Source: Cryptomeria japonica (Eukaryota > Streptophyta > Pinopsida > Cupressales > Cupressaceae). Taken from it: a stretch of DNA of 64,000 nucleotides. The number at the start of each line of letters is the position of its first letter. Within the stretch, counting starts at the first letter, position 1. Location of the stretch: assembly GCF_030272615.1 (NCBI RefSeq), contig NC_081415.1:416792757-416856756 (forward strand), written 5' to 3'. Under the pieces are notes generated by a model. That model ran no database searches. It was given only the letters and a program-made list of their open reading frames with translations, and was not told where the DNA came from. Shown here piece by piece: positions 1 to 11,699 of this stretch. Made by a program: the position numbers and the translations under genes.

Positions 1-371
1 TATGCTTGAATATATAGAGGATAAACTTGATTCCCATTGAAAGTCTAGAGAAAGTAGATAAATAATGTGGCGTAAATATGACATGATTTGAGGTCCTAGA
101 AATTCAATAACATATCATCTCTATAGGAAATAAATGATCATCCAAAGGCACATCATATAATATTTGTCTGTTGACATGTGTGAGGGAGAACTAAACATGT
201 AAGGAATGCCGTCGAAAATTAAATGAGTCTAATTCCTGAAAATAATCTCCTCATAACCCCTTAAGCAGCCAATGATATTTGTCAAGATTTATAAATAATG
301 TCATGTACATATATTTTAAGTTCAATGTTGGCAAGCTCTAACTGATAGCCAACATCCAAAAGATATCCCAA

Positions 372-1060
372 TTATGTTGCTAAAGCTATAAAAATATGAT
401 GATTGATGAAACACATATCACTAAGGAGGACCAATGGAGCCAAAATGAATTCCACCCACAACTTGATTAGCCAACTCATGAGCTTCTTTGTTTCTTCCCT
501 ATAAACATGGTTGATGGTGTGTGCCTCAAAAAAGTTCAAGATCTCCAAATCTCTTTCCAAATATGCATTCAATTTCCAATTGGGTGTGGAGCCTTTCTAA
601 TCGCGTTGATGAACAAAGTCGAGTCACCTTTAATCTTCAGTCTATCTATAGTTAAGTCCCTGCAGAAGAGGAGACCTAATGTGAGGGCCTTGAATTTTGC
701 TATGTTGTTGGTGTCTACTTCTAAGAGAATTGACAATCTGTCAGCTATGTTCACATCCCATAATTTTATGATGCAACTTGCACCTGAGGGGCCTGGATTG
801 CCTCTAGAGGTGCCATAAAAATTTAATTTATACCATCCAAGACATGGAGTCTTTGATACTGCAAGGCTTCTGGATATGTTCTTATCTTGTCCCCCTATGC
901 TAGTGAAAAGAGGGACACACAATCCATTCCATCTAAGTCTCATTTGACCATCCCATTTTGTGAATACTCCTTGGTTGGGGGAGTAAGAGATGTTGTTGAC
1001 TACTTCCACCATTATAGCCTCCAACATTTTATTCCTCAAAGATTCTTTTATTCCTCTCAT
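372..1060 (-). pseudogene. LINE-A ORF2, RNase H domain (3' end of ORF2)
   Basis: This is the C-terminal RNase H domain of an L1-type non-LTR retrotransposon, which would degrade RNA in the RNA:DNA hybrid made during target-primed reverse transcription. The frame ending at 569 carries KLNFYGTSRGNPGPSG, the usual first catalytic-strand motif with the Asp changed (FDG to FYG), followed by the typical alternating helix and strand pattern. The remaining C-terminal helix (INHVYREETKKL) is in another frame at 372-572, so at least one frameshift separates the halves. It follows the zinc-finger part of the same LINE, as expected for ORF2. Bases 1-370 hold no recognisable coding sequence and are probably the LINE 3' tail, which continues beyond the window edge. 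Confidence 0.8.
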
Positions 1061-1205
1061 TCCATAGTTTCCAAACTAGAAGAGAGGGGCTGATTTTCCA
1101 TAAGCTACTAAGGAGAGATTTAGTCTTTGTTGGCCAACATTGGAAGAGACTCAAAAATTTATTAGAGAGGGTTGTTATCTATCCTAGTTTGGCACACATC
1201 CATTG

Positions 1206-1963
1206 TCAACATTCTTGAGCAAAGGAGCAGCCAATGAAGATGTGGTCGACAGTTTCCTCCTCTTGTTTACATAAAACACACCTAAATGGGTCCTCATAGC
1301 CTGTTCTTTTGAATTTTTCTGCTTTCAGGACTCTTTTTTGGAGAGATTCCCACAAGAAGGCACCTGCACACACTACTTTTCCCAACAAATTTTAATTGGG
1401 ATGTCTGTCTTGGCTTGAGACTCGGCTTGAGACTCAATTTTGGAGACTTTGTATCCATCCTTTGCATTATATATTCTATTCTTAGCTCTTGCCCAAATCA
1501 ATTTCTCTTCCCCTCTTCTGAGAACCAATCTTCTGTCAATAATGTTGTCTGTCAACTTAGAAATATCCTACGCTAGCAAAGGTAGGGATTTAAAGTCCTT
1601 CCATTCCCATCCTAGGATCGGGTCATTCTAGAGGTTGATATAATATTTGACCTTACTACCTCAATGATTTTTGAGGTAGGTTTTAGTCTCCTCAATGTAG
1701 ACAAGAGAATCTTTGCTAGGATAGCCACCCCATTAATCTTCCCAAAAGAGAGCATTATTTCTTTCATGAATGTCCCAAGTTAGCTGATCTAAGATTAGAG
1801 GTCTACAACTCAACATGAAATTCCAAACTCTGGAACCCTTAGGTGGAGTTTCAATCCTAACAATTTCATCCTCATCATTGTTATTAAGATATTTAGATTG
1901 CAAAATTATTACCCATTTTAGTTGAGGTTCTCTGGGCATTTTAGAATTTAGATTAGCACCCAA
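1206..1963 (-). pseudogene. LINE-A ORF2, zf-RVT zinc-binding region and connection
   Basis: The frame at 1206-1388 encodes a zf-RVT domain, the zinc-binding segment between reverse transcriptase and RNase H in plant LINE ORF2. Its C-x2-C-x5-H-x4-C signature is visible (RCVLCKQEEETVDHIFIGC). The upstream piece at 1373-1555 is its N-terminal part in an overlapping frame. The 1733-1963 frame, with PQLKWVIILQSKYL, is the connection domain that precedes it. The order (RT, connection, zf-RVT, RNase H on the minus strand) matches LINE-A. Several stops and frame changes make it a pseudogene. Confidence 0.78.
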
Positions 1964-2071
1964 AGCTTTATTTTGCCATGTTAGATTTATGATCCCTACT
2001 TTGCCATATTCTTTTGGTTTGCATATTTTGTCCCATGAAATAAGGGTATGTTTATCCTTATTAGCTAATCC

Positions 2072-2976
2072 CTACCAAATGAATTTTCTCATTTTTTGTA
2101 TGAAAACTTTATTAGCCCCAGTTGTTAGGGCTAGATAGGATAAGAGGTATATTGGGAGTGAAGATACGATAGTTTTTAACATTACCATTCTTCTTTCCCA
2201 AGAAATCCATCTGCCCTTCCAAGAGCTCATCTTCTTGATCATCCTATGTTTTAATGGATCCCAATATATTGAGGTGCATGTAAGCGACCCTTTTATAAAA
2301 TTAAGCAATCTAAGAATTTTCGCTTCTTTCCTAAGATGAGTTGATAAGAAGAATACCTCTAACTTGTTTTGATTGAATTCTTGTCCAAAATCTTGGGCAT
2401 ACTCAGACAAAATTCTAATAAACTATCTAGCTTCCTTCTTCTTGGCAATCCCAAATAGCATGGTATCATCAACAAATTGTTGATGTGTTATTAAAATATT
2501 GTTGCTTATATTTATTCCTTTAATCAAGCTGGTAGATGCAATATGACTAAAATCTCTTCCCAAAGCTTTAGCCATGATGATGAAGAGGAAGGGGGACAAT
2601 GTATCTCCTTTCCTTAATCCCCCTAATACTTCAAAGAATCCCTCTAGAGATCCATTTACTAAAACTGAGATCCTTAGGGAGGAGATACATGCAAAAATCC
2701 AATTGATATATTGCTTGTTAAATCCAAAGGCTTCTAAATTTTTGCATGAATCTCTAATCAACTTTATCATAGGCTTTCTTTATATCCAGTTTGATCACCA
2801 TTCTAGGATGTTTCTTGTTTTGAAGAGAGTGGATTACCTCTTGAGCTATGATGACTCCATCTACTGTAGACCGTCCAAGGACAAAACCTGTCTCCTCATC
2901 TGATATTATATGTGATAGGACTTATTTTAATATGTTAGCCATAACCTTAGTCATGATCTTATAAAGTTTATTGCAA
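2072..2976 (-). pseudogene. LINE-A ORF2, reverse transcriptase core
   Basis: This is the palm and thumb of the LINE reverse transcriptase. The 2423-2770 frame has GLRKGDTLSPFLFIIMAKAL (RT motif B region) and the catalytic FVDDTMLFG near 2455-2481. The 2072-2410 frame continues with the thumb. The part between 2771 and 2976 reads, with one stop, into the fingers region. At 2977 the frame is cut off by a solo LTR; the rest of the fingers (IIPKKEKATKLEDLCPLS) resumes at 5763 on the other side. The intervening DNA is therefore an insertion into this gene. The element is dead through stops and frameshifts. Confidence 0.85.
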
Positions 2977-2981
2977 AGAGA

Positions 2982-5757
2982 TGTTAGCAGCAATCAAGAA
3001 GGAAGATTGAGAGGGGGGGGGGGGGGGTGGTGAATCAGTCTTCACCCGATCACAACAAATTAAACTTCAAGACATAAATTGATAGACTGCAACAATAACA
3101 TATAATCAAATTAACAACACAACACACAACACCAATATTTTTGATGTGGAAAACCCAGTTAAGGGAAAAACCACGGTGGGAACCTACCCACAGTAAGATG
3201 ATACTCTGCAATAGCATGTGAAGATATTAAAATGGGGAATGCACATGCATTTAGACACACCGCCTAGAGCTCACTGCTCAAAATATATATGCTCGGAAGG
3301 CTACAACCCTCAGGGAAGTCTCACTGACTTACAATATGATTTGGACTACAATCTGGAGGAAATAAACTGCAATCATAGCATCTACAAATGCTCGATGATA
3401 GTTCCAGTTAAGCACAATTGTCTTCTCTGCAACACCAATCTCACCTCAACACTTCATCGAATGATAACTCTCTTGTTCGCACAATCACCTTTCTTTGATA
3501 ATGCAAACATAATACCAACACCTATATTGTATAAGCATCTCACCTATATATACAAATCATGAACCTTGATAACATGGTCTGAGGGGTCGTCCTTCTGTTA
3601 CTGTTATTGGCGAAGCTCCTTCTTCTAATGTTGAGGTCGGGGCTGGTGTTGCTGGTGCCAAGTTCCCTGTTATCCCTCTTGTGGGTGCTAAGCCCATACC
3701 TCCTTTTGCTGGGAATCATAGCTTTGCTCGTGTGGCTAGATCTATTGCCCATCCTTCCAAAGGGGGTTCGTCCTCTTCCTTGTACTAAGACTTCCCCTGT
3801 TGTGGTTTGTGGCTGAGATGTTGTGGAGAATGTTGATTTCTATCAACGTCGTGCTTTGGTCTGCAGGTTTATTAGGTTTTGGCCTTCTCTTCCGGACCTT
3901 CATCATTGGGTGAGTGATTCTTGGAAGCCTTTGGTTGCTCATGGCATTGAGCTTTCCCTTGTGCTATTGGCTTTTTCGTTGCTTCTTTTACCTCTAGTCT
4001 TGATCGTGATTTGGTTCTGGGAAAGTTGTGGACTTGGGGGGATATCTCCCTCTCTATTATGCCCTGGACTTCTTCCTTCAACCCCTTTACTGAATCTCTC
4101 TTTGTTCATCCGGTTTGGGTTCGCCTCCCCAATCTCCCTCTTCATTTTTGGGAGCCTTCTTGTTTTGAGGGTATCGATAACTCCATTTGCAACTTCTTGA
4201 AGGTTGATGATGCCATGTTCTCCATGGGTCATTCTACCTTTTCTCATCTATTAATTGATGTCGACATATCTCTAGCCCTCCCTAGGGATGTGGTTCTTAT
4301 GGTTGGGGAGAGGCCTTAGACTCAGCTGCTGGATTATGAGGGCCTCCCCTTTCGCTGTCGAAGGTGCTTCTCAACAGGTCACATAGCTTCGAACTGTTCT
4401 CTCTCTCATCGCAAAGGTGCTGCTACTTGGTGGAAGGGTGCTATTTAAGATCACTTGACTATTAATGCTTCAGACTCTATTTCGGTTGAGTCCTCTCAAG
4501 ATGAGGTGTCCCTTACTATTGATGAAGCCTTTATTGATATTACCGCTACTATGGATTCTTTTGCCCTGTTGGCTCCTACATCTATTGTTCCTACGCCTCT
4601 ACTTCGCTCTTCTGTTGGTGATTCTTCTCTTGTTGTTGTTCTACAACAACATTCTAATGTTGTTCTACAACAACAATCTGGCAGTGTCTCTAGGGGATCT
4701 TCCCCGCCTCATTGTTTTTTGAATATTCCTAATGACAGTGGCTTTATTCATGGTTTATAAGCGAGATCCTTTCCACTTGGTCATTTCCTTGATGGCCTCG
4801 AGAGTAGTATCGCCTGGACTGTTGTTTGTCTCAGGCGGAAGGGGGTCCTCCCCACCCCCCCATGGATTGGGTGTCCACACCCCTCCCTGAGTTGGGTTTG
4901 AGTTGTTGAAGGTTGGACAAGTTCCCTTTGTTCAACCTTGTTGGTCTCGGGCTTGCTTTGATATGTTGTTTTTCCTACCTGTGGGCTTTTCTTTTTTTGA
5001 TAGTCTCTATCTATGTTAAGGGTCAGTGCCCTAGTTAACGCTGCTTTTTTAATAAAAAAAAACAAGGTCGGCTAAACCCTCAACCTTCAACCCTCAACCC
5101 TCAACTTACAATTACAAAAATTACATCACACAATACAAAGACGGACCACCAGACCAATATTATGATTTACATTACATAGCATGGACCTAATTCAAATTTC
5201 CAAATGATCAAATCCACCGGAAATCACACCAAGATCCCGCAACACGCTACACCACCAGAAATACCGCATAACACGAAAATAATCAACGGTTCATAGAATT
5301 CACCAAAAACTCATACAACGATCAATGTGGATCACCAAATCAAATAAGACACGGCTAGGAAACACCAACAAGCACGTTAGAATCATCCAGATCAGTTGCA
5401 CGAACACCTCTTTTCAAATCTTCATCAGTCAATGTCCTAAAGCTCAAGAATGCAACCAATCAACAATTGTCATGAAGAAAGATAATTTGCGAAGCACCAA
5501 ATCATGAACCATCTGAAATGAAGATTCACAAGATCATCCCAAACAATATTCCAAAGTCTCAGCATAAGATCTGATCACATTGGAATATACTAGAGGAAAT
5601 ATCAGATTCTGCAAAACAGTGATCAACAAAACCAAATCATAAAATCTTCCCAAACTCACCGGAATAAACCACATGAATATGTTGACATCAATGACAAAAA
5701 AAATCCTATTAGCAACAATGATCAACCAAATTCAACAATATCCCCAACAATCCAACA
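2982..5757 (-). mobile_element. Copia-family solo LTR (with a nested LINE fragment)
   Basis: The segment begins TGTTAGCAGC, ends ATCCAACA and is flanked by the 5 bp direct repeat AGAGA (2977-2981 and 5758-5762). LINE-A coding sequence resumes exactly outside it. Its sequence is homologous along its whole length to the split 3' LTR of the copia element at 40760-58159: a poly-G tract after the start, a shared AACACCAATATTTTGA-like block, and shared text around CATATGAATATGTT near the end. Read on the minus strand it starts TGTTGG, as that LTR does, with a TATA-like TATATATA at 3545-3552. No internal region or second LTR is present, hence solo LTR. After removing the nested LINE fragment it is about 1.28 kb. 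Confidence 0.82.
3580..5060 (+). mobile_element. LINE fragment with ORF1 (DUF4283 plus zinc knuckle) and poly-A tail
   Basis: A plus-strand non-LTR fragment inserted in the solo LTR, flanked by AACATGGTC (3571-3579) and AACAAGGTC (5061-5069), a 9 bp target duplication with one change, and ending in a short A-run. It encodes LINE ORF1: a DUF4283-type RNA-binding domain spread over two frames (RRALVCRFIRFWPSLPDLHH near 3850, PVWVRLPNLPLHFWEP near 4110) and a CCHC knuckle (CRRCFSTGHIASNC, around 4355-4400). Downstream, about 600 bp reach the tail. No endonuclease or reverse transcriptase lies between ORF1 and the tail, so ORF2 has been deleted. The frame carries stops and frameshifts. Confidence 0.75.
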
Positions 5758-5762
5758 AGAGA

Positions 5763-5842
5763 GAGGGCATAAGTCTTCAAGTTTGGTTGCTTTCTCCTTT
5801 TTGGGGATGATGCCCAGGAATGTATTGTTTACTTCTTTCAAT
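5763..5842 (-). pseudogene. LINE-A ORF2, reverse transcriptase finger fragment
   Basis: A short remnant of LINE-A between two insertions. On the minus strand it reads LLKEVNNTFLGIIPKKEK and then KLEDLCPLS, the conserved start of plant LINE reverse transcriptase. It joins upstream to the ORF2 segment ending at 10199 and downstream to the RT core starting at 2976, once the two TSD-flanked elements are subtracted. The small size shows that the two insertions landed about 85 bp apart in the same gene. Confidence 0.8.
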
Positions 5843-5847
5843 AGCCT

Positions 5848-8800
5848 TGCTGGTTCCCAAAACCAAAAATTGGAAAACTTAAGGGTTTGCCACTCAACTA
5901 ATCCAACTAGCCTTGGCCAACGAACAGGGATGGTCAAAGACCAAATCCCTCTGCACTTAAGGCTCCACTGAACCTAGGTGGGTATACCTCTCCCTCTCAA
6001 GCACAAAAAGACTTATTTAAAGTGGATTTAAGCTTTATGGTTAGCAAATGCAAAACTGGCAAATGATTGTTCTGCAATCATGCTTTATTATGTGCTTTAA
6101 GTGAATGCTCTTTAAAAGAAAATGAAAAATGATTATGATTGTATATTAAGAATAAGAATGCTTTCACGACTTAAAAGCAATATGCAAAGATCGGTTCATA
6201 TAGGGTTTGGGAAGAATGTTTCTCTATCAAGGACCTTAAATGCATAACAAACCAGGACCTTAAAAGATAAATAACATACTAGTGCCTCTATCCAGGGATA
6301 TTTATGACACTATGTGGACAAGAGATCTTATTAACTCCAGAGACAATGTTAATCATCAACTATGAAGGTTTCAGTATGTGTTACACAAACAATGAAAACC
6401 CAATCTCACATTTAATGTAACAACATGTGATGGCACATCATAGCAAATCAAATGACAGATTTATCAAGAGGACAAAGATAACTCATCAACACAAAAGTAT
6501 GCACAATATTTAGAAAAGAAACAACGAACCTTGTATATTAATCTGTAGGAAATGATTGCATACATAAGCTGCACTTGAAGATACTCCATTATAGTCTGTT
6601 TGCACAAAAAGATACTTCTTCTTCCTATAGACTTCCTAATACATATAACTTGCAGTCATTCCCAATGGTATTTCCCCCCCTTTTACATATAAGAATGACT
6701 CCCTATAAGTATGTGAATCAAAAGACATATATGAAAGGACACACCCTTTCATACACACAAGGGAGTTACAGACAATTGCATTCCAAAGGACACACCCTTT
6801 GGTCTAAAAAATAATTACATAAAACCCTAAAATATGTTATAAAAGTTTGCTAATCATCCTTTAGTTTTCGTTGTGATAAAGTTCCTCAGAAAATCTTTAA
6901 ATATTAATTATCTCCCTGCAAAAAATAATAATTCAATTAGCCTTCTTACAAATAAATCATATTTCACCTTTGGTTAGAGCTTGCTTTTGAAAAATTAATA
7001 ATCTCCTTCCCTCATGAAAATACTTAGTTAGAGTAATTCATTTAAATCAAAGTATTTCCATTCTTTAAGAAAATAATTTGCAAATATTCATCCATATAAA
7101 ACAATATTTTACCCTTTAATATATTATCCAATTTCTTGATTTAGGGTAAAAGAACACTAAGAGAAAATAATGTAAGATGACACAACAATATATCAAAATC
7201 TATTTAGGTCATCATATGCCACATACATTTTCCCCTTTTGATAAACATATTTCACTTTATGACTTTTCAAAGGCAAGAAATAAAATAATATTTTAATCCT
7301 TATTAAAGTGCTATTGCAAAAAAATAAAAAATCATTATGCTTCTCTGTATGATATTGATTATATGAAGTTTTTAGGGTAAGGAATACTTCCTATCCCATG
7401 GAAGAAATAATGAAAACTTTTGCCCGGTTGGAAATAAGTATAATCTTTCTGCACACAAAATGGCATAATCAATTTACTGATGAATAAAAATTTATATTAG
7501 GGATAATTAGAAAAATGAAATCTTTAGTGATATGATCCCTTATGCAAATAAAAATAATTTTGCCCTGATAGAGATATATTTAACCTTTTGTTCATAATTT
7601 TAGGCAAAAGATTATAGTGCAATTTCCCAAATCATTAAGTGATTTTTCTTAGAAATGAACTAAGAAATAAAATCACTTAAAATAAATTCTCAAAATGTAA
7701 ATATATTTAATAAAAAATATTTGAGAAATAATTACTTTTAAGATTAAAAAGTAAAAATGATATTTGATAATCATTCTACCTCTAATTATTAAATCAAAAG
7801 TAAATTATTAAACTAATATACTTACCCTTGTCAAAAATTAAAACAATATTACCTTTGTAACCTCAACGGGGTAGCCTATACTTATTGGGTGGATATATCT
7901 CCAGTCCTGTCGATCTTCCGATGAAAATGTGAAACCTCCAATGCTTCCATCGGGATAACTTACCTCATATCGGAAGATATCATTTCCACCTACCCCGATG
8001 CCCGATAACTCCATCGGAGTAGCTCTTGTCCATCGAAGTGATGTATTTTGACTATTGTCGATACCCGATAGGGTTAGGGCTATGGGTGGTGGTTTGCAAT
8101 AAGACTTCCATAAATGATCTGAATATGGTGAGCATTGAAATGGTTGAATAATACTCTTCATGCTGCACTACTGTAACTTCTCTTCCACTATCGTCTCTTC
8201 ATCCAGAACAACTGGATTGGACAAAGCTGAGTTCACATGAATTGAAACTCTGACAACAACACACTAAATTCCTCCTCTGGCATTTGTTTCTCTCTTACAG
8301 AGAAAACCTTGAGCATGGGCAATTAAGATAATCTGTGGAAGTCGTGCATAATCTACTGGACCACTAGCAATTCCATTTCTACCTTGTATGATATGGGTTC
8401 ACAAAGACCACTTTTATATATACAGATACCACTGGTGCTATGGGTACTGTTGTGAAACTAAAACTATCATCAACTGATGCATAATCATAGTCAAACACTT
8501 GAATCATCAAATATTCTTTTTGTTCACAGATCCCTGGCTGGAAATGGTGTTTGAACATGATGCAACAAACATCTGATGCACAACAATGTCAGCATATCAT
8601 CTTATTGGAGACGTGAAATATGTGTAGAACTCCAGGGCAAGTCTATAATGATAAAAGATTGACGATTCTGAAACTTCTCCAGTTGATATGCATTAAACTT
8701 TTCCAATTGATTTGTATTCAGCCTCTGACATTGTCCGAGCAGCCAATGCTTCAAATGCATTCTCAATTGTTGGATTATTACTGTCTCGCAAAGTGGAGCT

Positions 8801-10193
8801 GCACATTATATTCTCCATTTTGAAAACACAAAGCATAGTGTCTCAAGGAGGTAGAAGCACAACGTGTTGTTCCATACACATCTGTATTTATTCCTTTGGC
8901 AAATTTAGAGATATTGCCTGTCATTATCCATAATGTTTGCATCTTGAACTGCCAATGATTTATGTGGATTATCTTTCAACTCCTCTGTAACTTGCAATCT
9001 TAGTAACACAAAATCCTCGGTAATGAGCAACAAAGTTGAGACCAAATTGGTTGGATACAACAAGTGCCTTGTGGAAATAAAATTCACTACTTCCTTTACA
9101 ATATATTTAGTCTCTTATTTAAAAGATCAAATATATGTTTCTCAAAAGATGCTTTCATAATATACATTCTTAAATCATTTATTAAAATGACTCAAGAAAT
9201 ATATTCTTCCCATCTAATATTGGCACCTTATTCCTTTTGAGATAAACTCAGTATTTCCTTTTGCAAACTGCTTCAAACTATGCAAAAAATTAAAAAAAAA
9301 AATAAAAAATTATGCGGCTCATTCTGGTGCAATTTCATTGCCGACTAACCAGGCATCCGATTACCACGAAACTTGGCCAAAAGTTATGATAATTTAAATA
9401 AAACATGGGTTTTATTTCAAATTTCAATTAGCTCGCCAAATTTTGGTACTTGCTTTCAAAAACATGAGAAACGGGCTAACGAAGATCTGAAACCTGGAAA
9501 ATAGCTTTATTTCCATACAGGGAATCATGTGGACCATTTCATCTGATAAGATATCTATCCGACCAATAGATGTTAAAATCCAAAGAGAGCACTTGGTCAA
9601 CATTGTAATCCTGCAAACAACAATTCTGAAAAAAACATTTGGTTTTAGCCAATAAAAAATAGCAAATAGATTCACAACACTTTGAAATTCAGCATCGGGC
9701 TTCATTAAGATGAAGATAATATGCACAAATAATTAGTTTAACATAAGGGTTTAATGGGAAAGAGCTATCAATGCTTGAATATGACCTTTCAATTCGTGAT
9801 TTATACATTCTAAGAAAATGCACATAGATTAGCCTCAAGAGAAACAAGAACGGTTATCAAGAGGATCTACAATTTGACAAAGAACATATTTATGATATAC
9901 AAAATGCATATGAACAATTAAATTGACATAATAGTACTTAGGTGAGAAGAAATTATGATTCAAAAAGGCGTACCTGGAATGATTTTGCCTTTGCAACCAC
10001 ATACATACCTGGAAATCGACCACCTTGTTCATGCACCAAACTTGGTTTCTTAGAGTTGGAAATGGAAGAACCTGCTTGATTATAGATGTTACACATGATT
10101 GAACATAGAAATCTGCTTTTTGATTGAACATAGAAATCTGCTTTTTGGCATGAATCTAGAACTCTGAAATTTGAAAATTTTAGGGTTCCAACA
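5848..10193. mobile_element. 4.35 kb LTR-like insertion (probable giant solo LTR) in LINE-A
   Basis: This block interrupts the LINE-A reverse transcriptase. It starts TGCTGG, ends TTCCAACA and is bracketed by AGCCT (5843-5847 and 10194-10198), a 5 bp target duplication typical of LTR-element integrases. I see no protein domain inside. It shares landmarks with the block at 60631-62695: (C)TAGGTGGGTATACCT near the left end, TCGGGATAACTTAC in the middle, and TTAGGGTTCCAACA at the right end. Both are probably solo LTRs of one long-LTR family. I could not find two terminal direct repeats inside it, which argues against a complete element with short LTRs, but a large-derivative element cannot be excluded by eye. 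The 4.2 kb interior is otherwise AT-rich and featureless. Confidence 0.62.
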
Positions 10194-10198
10194 AGCCT

Positions 10199-10741
10199 AC
10201 CTGAATTTTGAGCTACCTCCAAAGCTTCTGTCAATTCCTTCCCAACTACATTCCAACATTTTTGAAAGAAGGTAATTGGAAATCCATCTAGCCCAGGAGC
10301 CTTATCTAGATGGAATTGTCTAAGGGCAACTTCTATTTCTGAGGATGAAAATTTGGCATTTAGCAATCTATTCTGCACCTCGCTGATTATCTTAGGTATG
10401 AATTCCAAGAGATTCTTTTGAGCTGATAGATCTGAGCTCGTGTTATTATTGAACAATTTTGAATAAAAGGCCATTATTTGTTGTCTAATTTCTCTAAGAT
10501 CTTCAGTGAATGTGCCATATGGATTCTCCACTTTGTAGATACGGTTGATGTCCCTTCTTTGCTTAGTCATACTATGGAAGTATTTAGTGTTCCTATCCCC
10601 TGCCTCTATCTGAGTCTCCCTAGATTTTTGCTTCGAGAAAACCTCCTCCTTATATATGATTTCCTCATAGTCTTTTAAAAGATCTTTTTCTCTTAGGAAG
10701 CTATCAACACTCATACCATTCTTAATAACCTCCTCATTCAA
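10199..10741 (-). pseudogene. LINE-A ORF2, linker between endonuclease and reverse transcriptase
   Basis: The minus-strand frame carries the region just before the LINE reverse transcriptase. Recognisable motifs are KQKSRETQIEAGDRNTKYFH (the W-x-x-x-GDRNTKFFH block of plant L1 ORF2), IRQQIMAFYSKLF, and LRQFHLDKAPGLDGFPITFF, which matches the conserved KAPGPDGF block. It is open for about 180 codons from 10741 down to the junction with the 4.3 kb insertion at 10198. Beyond that point the translated frame is insertion sequence, not LINE. Confidence 0.85.
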
Positions 10742-10799
10742 TTATTCTAATTTTGCTTCTATTTGAGATTTTCTTTCAAATATATTCTTGAAATGGGTT

Positions 10800-11690
10800 T
10801 TATTCCATTCTAGTAGCCTTTTTTTTTGTATGTTTGAGTTTGGATACAAAACAAAAGAGCTTAGACCCTACAAAAACCTCTTCTTTCCACCAGGCTTCTA
10901 TCAAATGGAAGAAATTTTCATCTCTAAACCACATATTCTCAAATTTTAAAGGTGATCCAGGAGGTTTTTCTTCTCCTAAGATATTAAGTTGTATTGTGAA
11001 GTGATCTAACCTAGAGCGAGGAAGGAATGAACCTTCTAAGGTGAAACAAAAGGTGGAAAAAATCCACGCCAAAGAAGAATCGATCCAATTTCTTTGCAAT
11101 ATTGCTAAATCCCAGTCTCCTATTATTCCAAGTAATACCATTCTTCAATTCAATCTGAAGCAGGTTATTCCTAGTGACCCAATCTAAAAAGTACTTTTGT
11201 GTTTGCCTTAGCTGGCCAATACCTCCCCTTTTGTCTTGTCTATATAAGATAGAATTGAAATCTCCCCCTAGGGAAGTGTTCTAAGGGATGGGTTACCAAT
11301 AAGTTACCTATTTCTACCCATAGCTCCCTTTTTCTATTACAAGAAAGTGGACCATACACATTAATGAGAGTAAATCTCAAGTTGGAGGATAGACTTGTTT
11401 GTATACCTCCAAGCCAATTGCTTCCTTTGCCTAAGATCTCAAACCTAATATATGTTGAGTTCCAACCCATTGCCAACCCTCTAGATGTACCATCTTCCTG
11501 CACCGCCTCAAACTTCCAATGTCTAAAACTATGGAATACCAATTCCACCTTAGCTTTTATTTGTTTAGTTTATTGGATAATAATGACCCCTTCCCTGGTT
11601 GCACTTATCCTGCACTTAACCAAGCGCCTCTTGTTAGGGGCATTTAATCCCCTAACATTCTAGGAAAGGAGCATCATGGCTCTTAGGGAA
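10800..11690 (-). pseudogene. LINE-A ORF2, AP-type endonuclease domain
   Basis: The N-terminal apurinic-like endonuclease that nicks target DNA for target-primed reverse transcription. The minus strand from about 11690 reads NVRGLNAPNKRRLVK, the conserved start of plant L1 ORF2. The 11240-11548 frame gives the strand-rich core with INVYGP. The 10800-11141 frame gives the end of the domain with a PRSRLDHF-type motif. Several in-frame stops and at least one frameshift separate these pieces. The ORF2 start must lie close to 11690. Confidence 0.8.
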
Positions 11691-11699
11691 GGGGCTACC

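Noticed and set aside
3011-3027. Poly-G tract as a regulatory G-quadruplex
   Set aside because: A homopolymer at the same place in both copia LTRs, but length varies and it could partly reflect sequencing error; no support for function.
5534-5725. A 63-codon minus-strand ORF
   Set aside because: It lies in the copia solo LTR and has no domain; the same region in the other LTR copy is not open in the same way.
7838-8161. A 107-codon minus-strand ORF as a gene
   Set aside because: It lies in the long LTR-like insertion, has no domain, and corresponds to the CCGAT-rich LTR segment.
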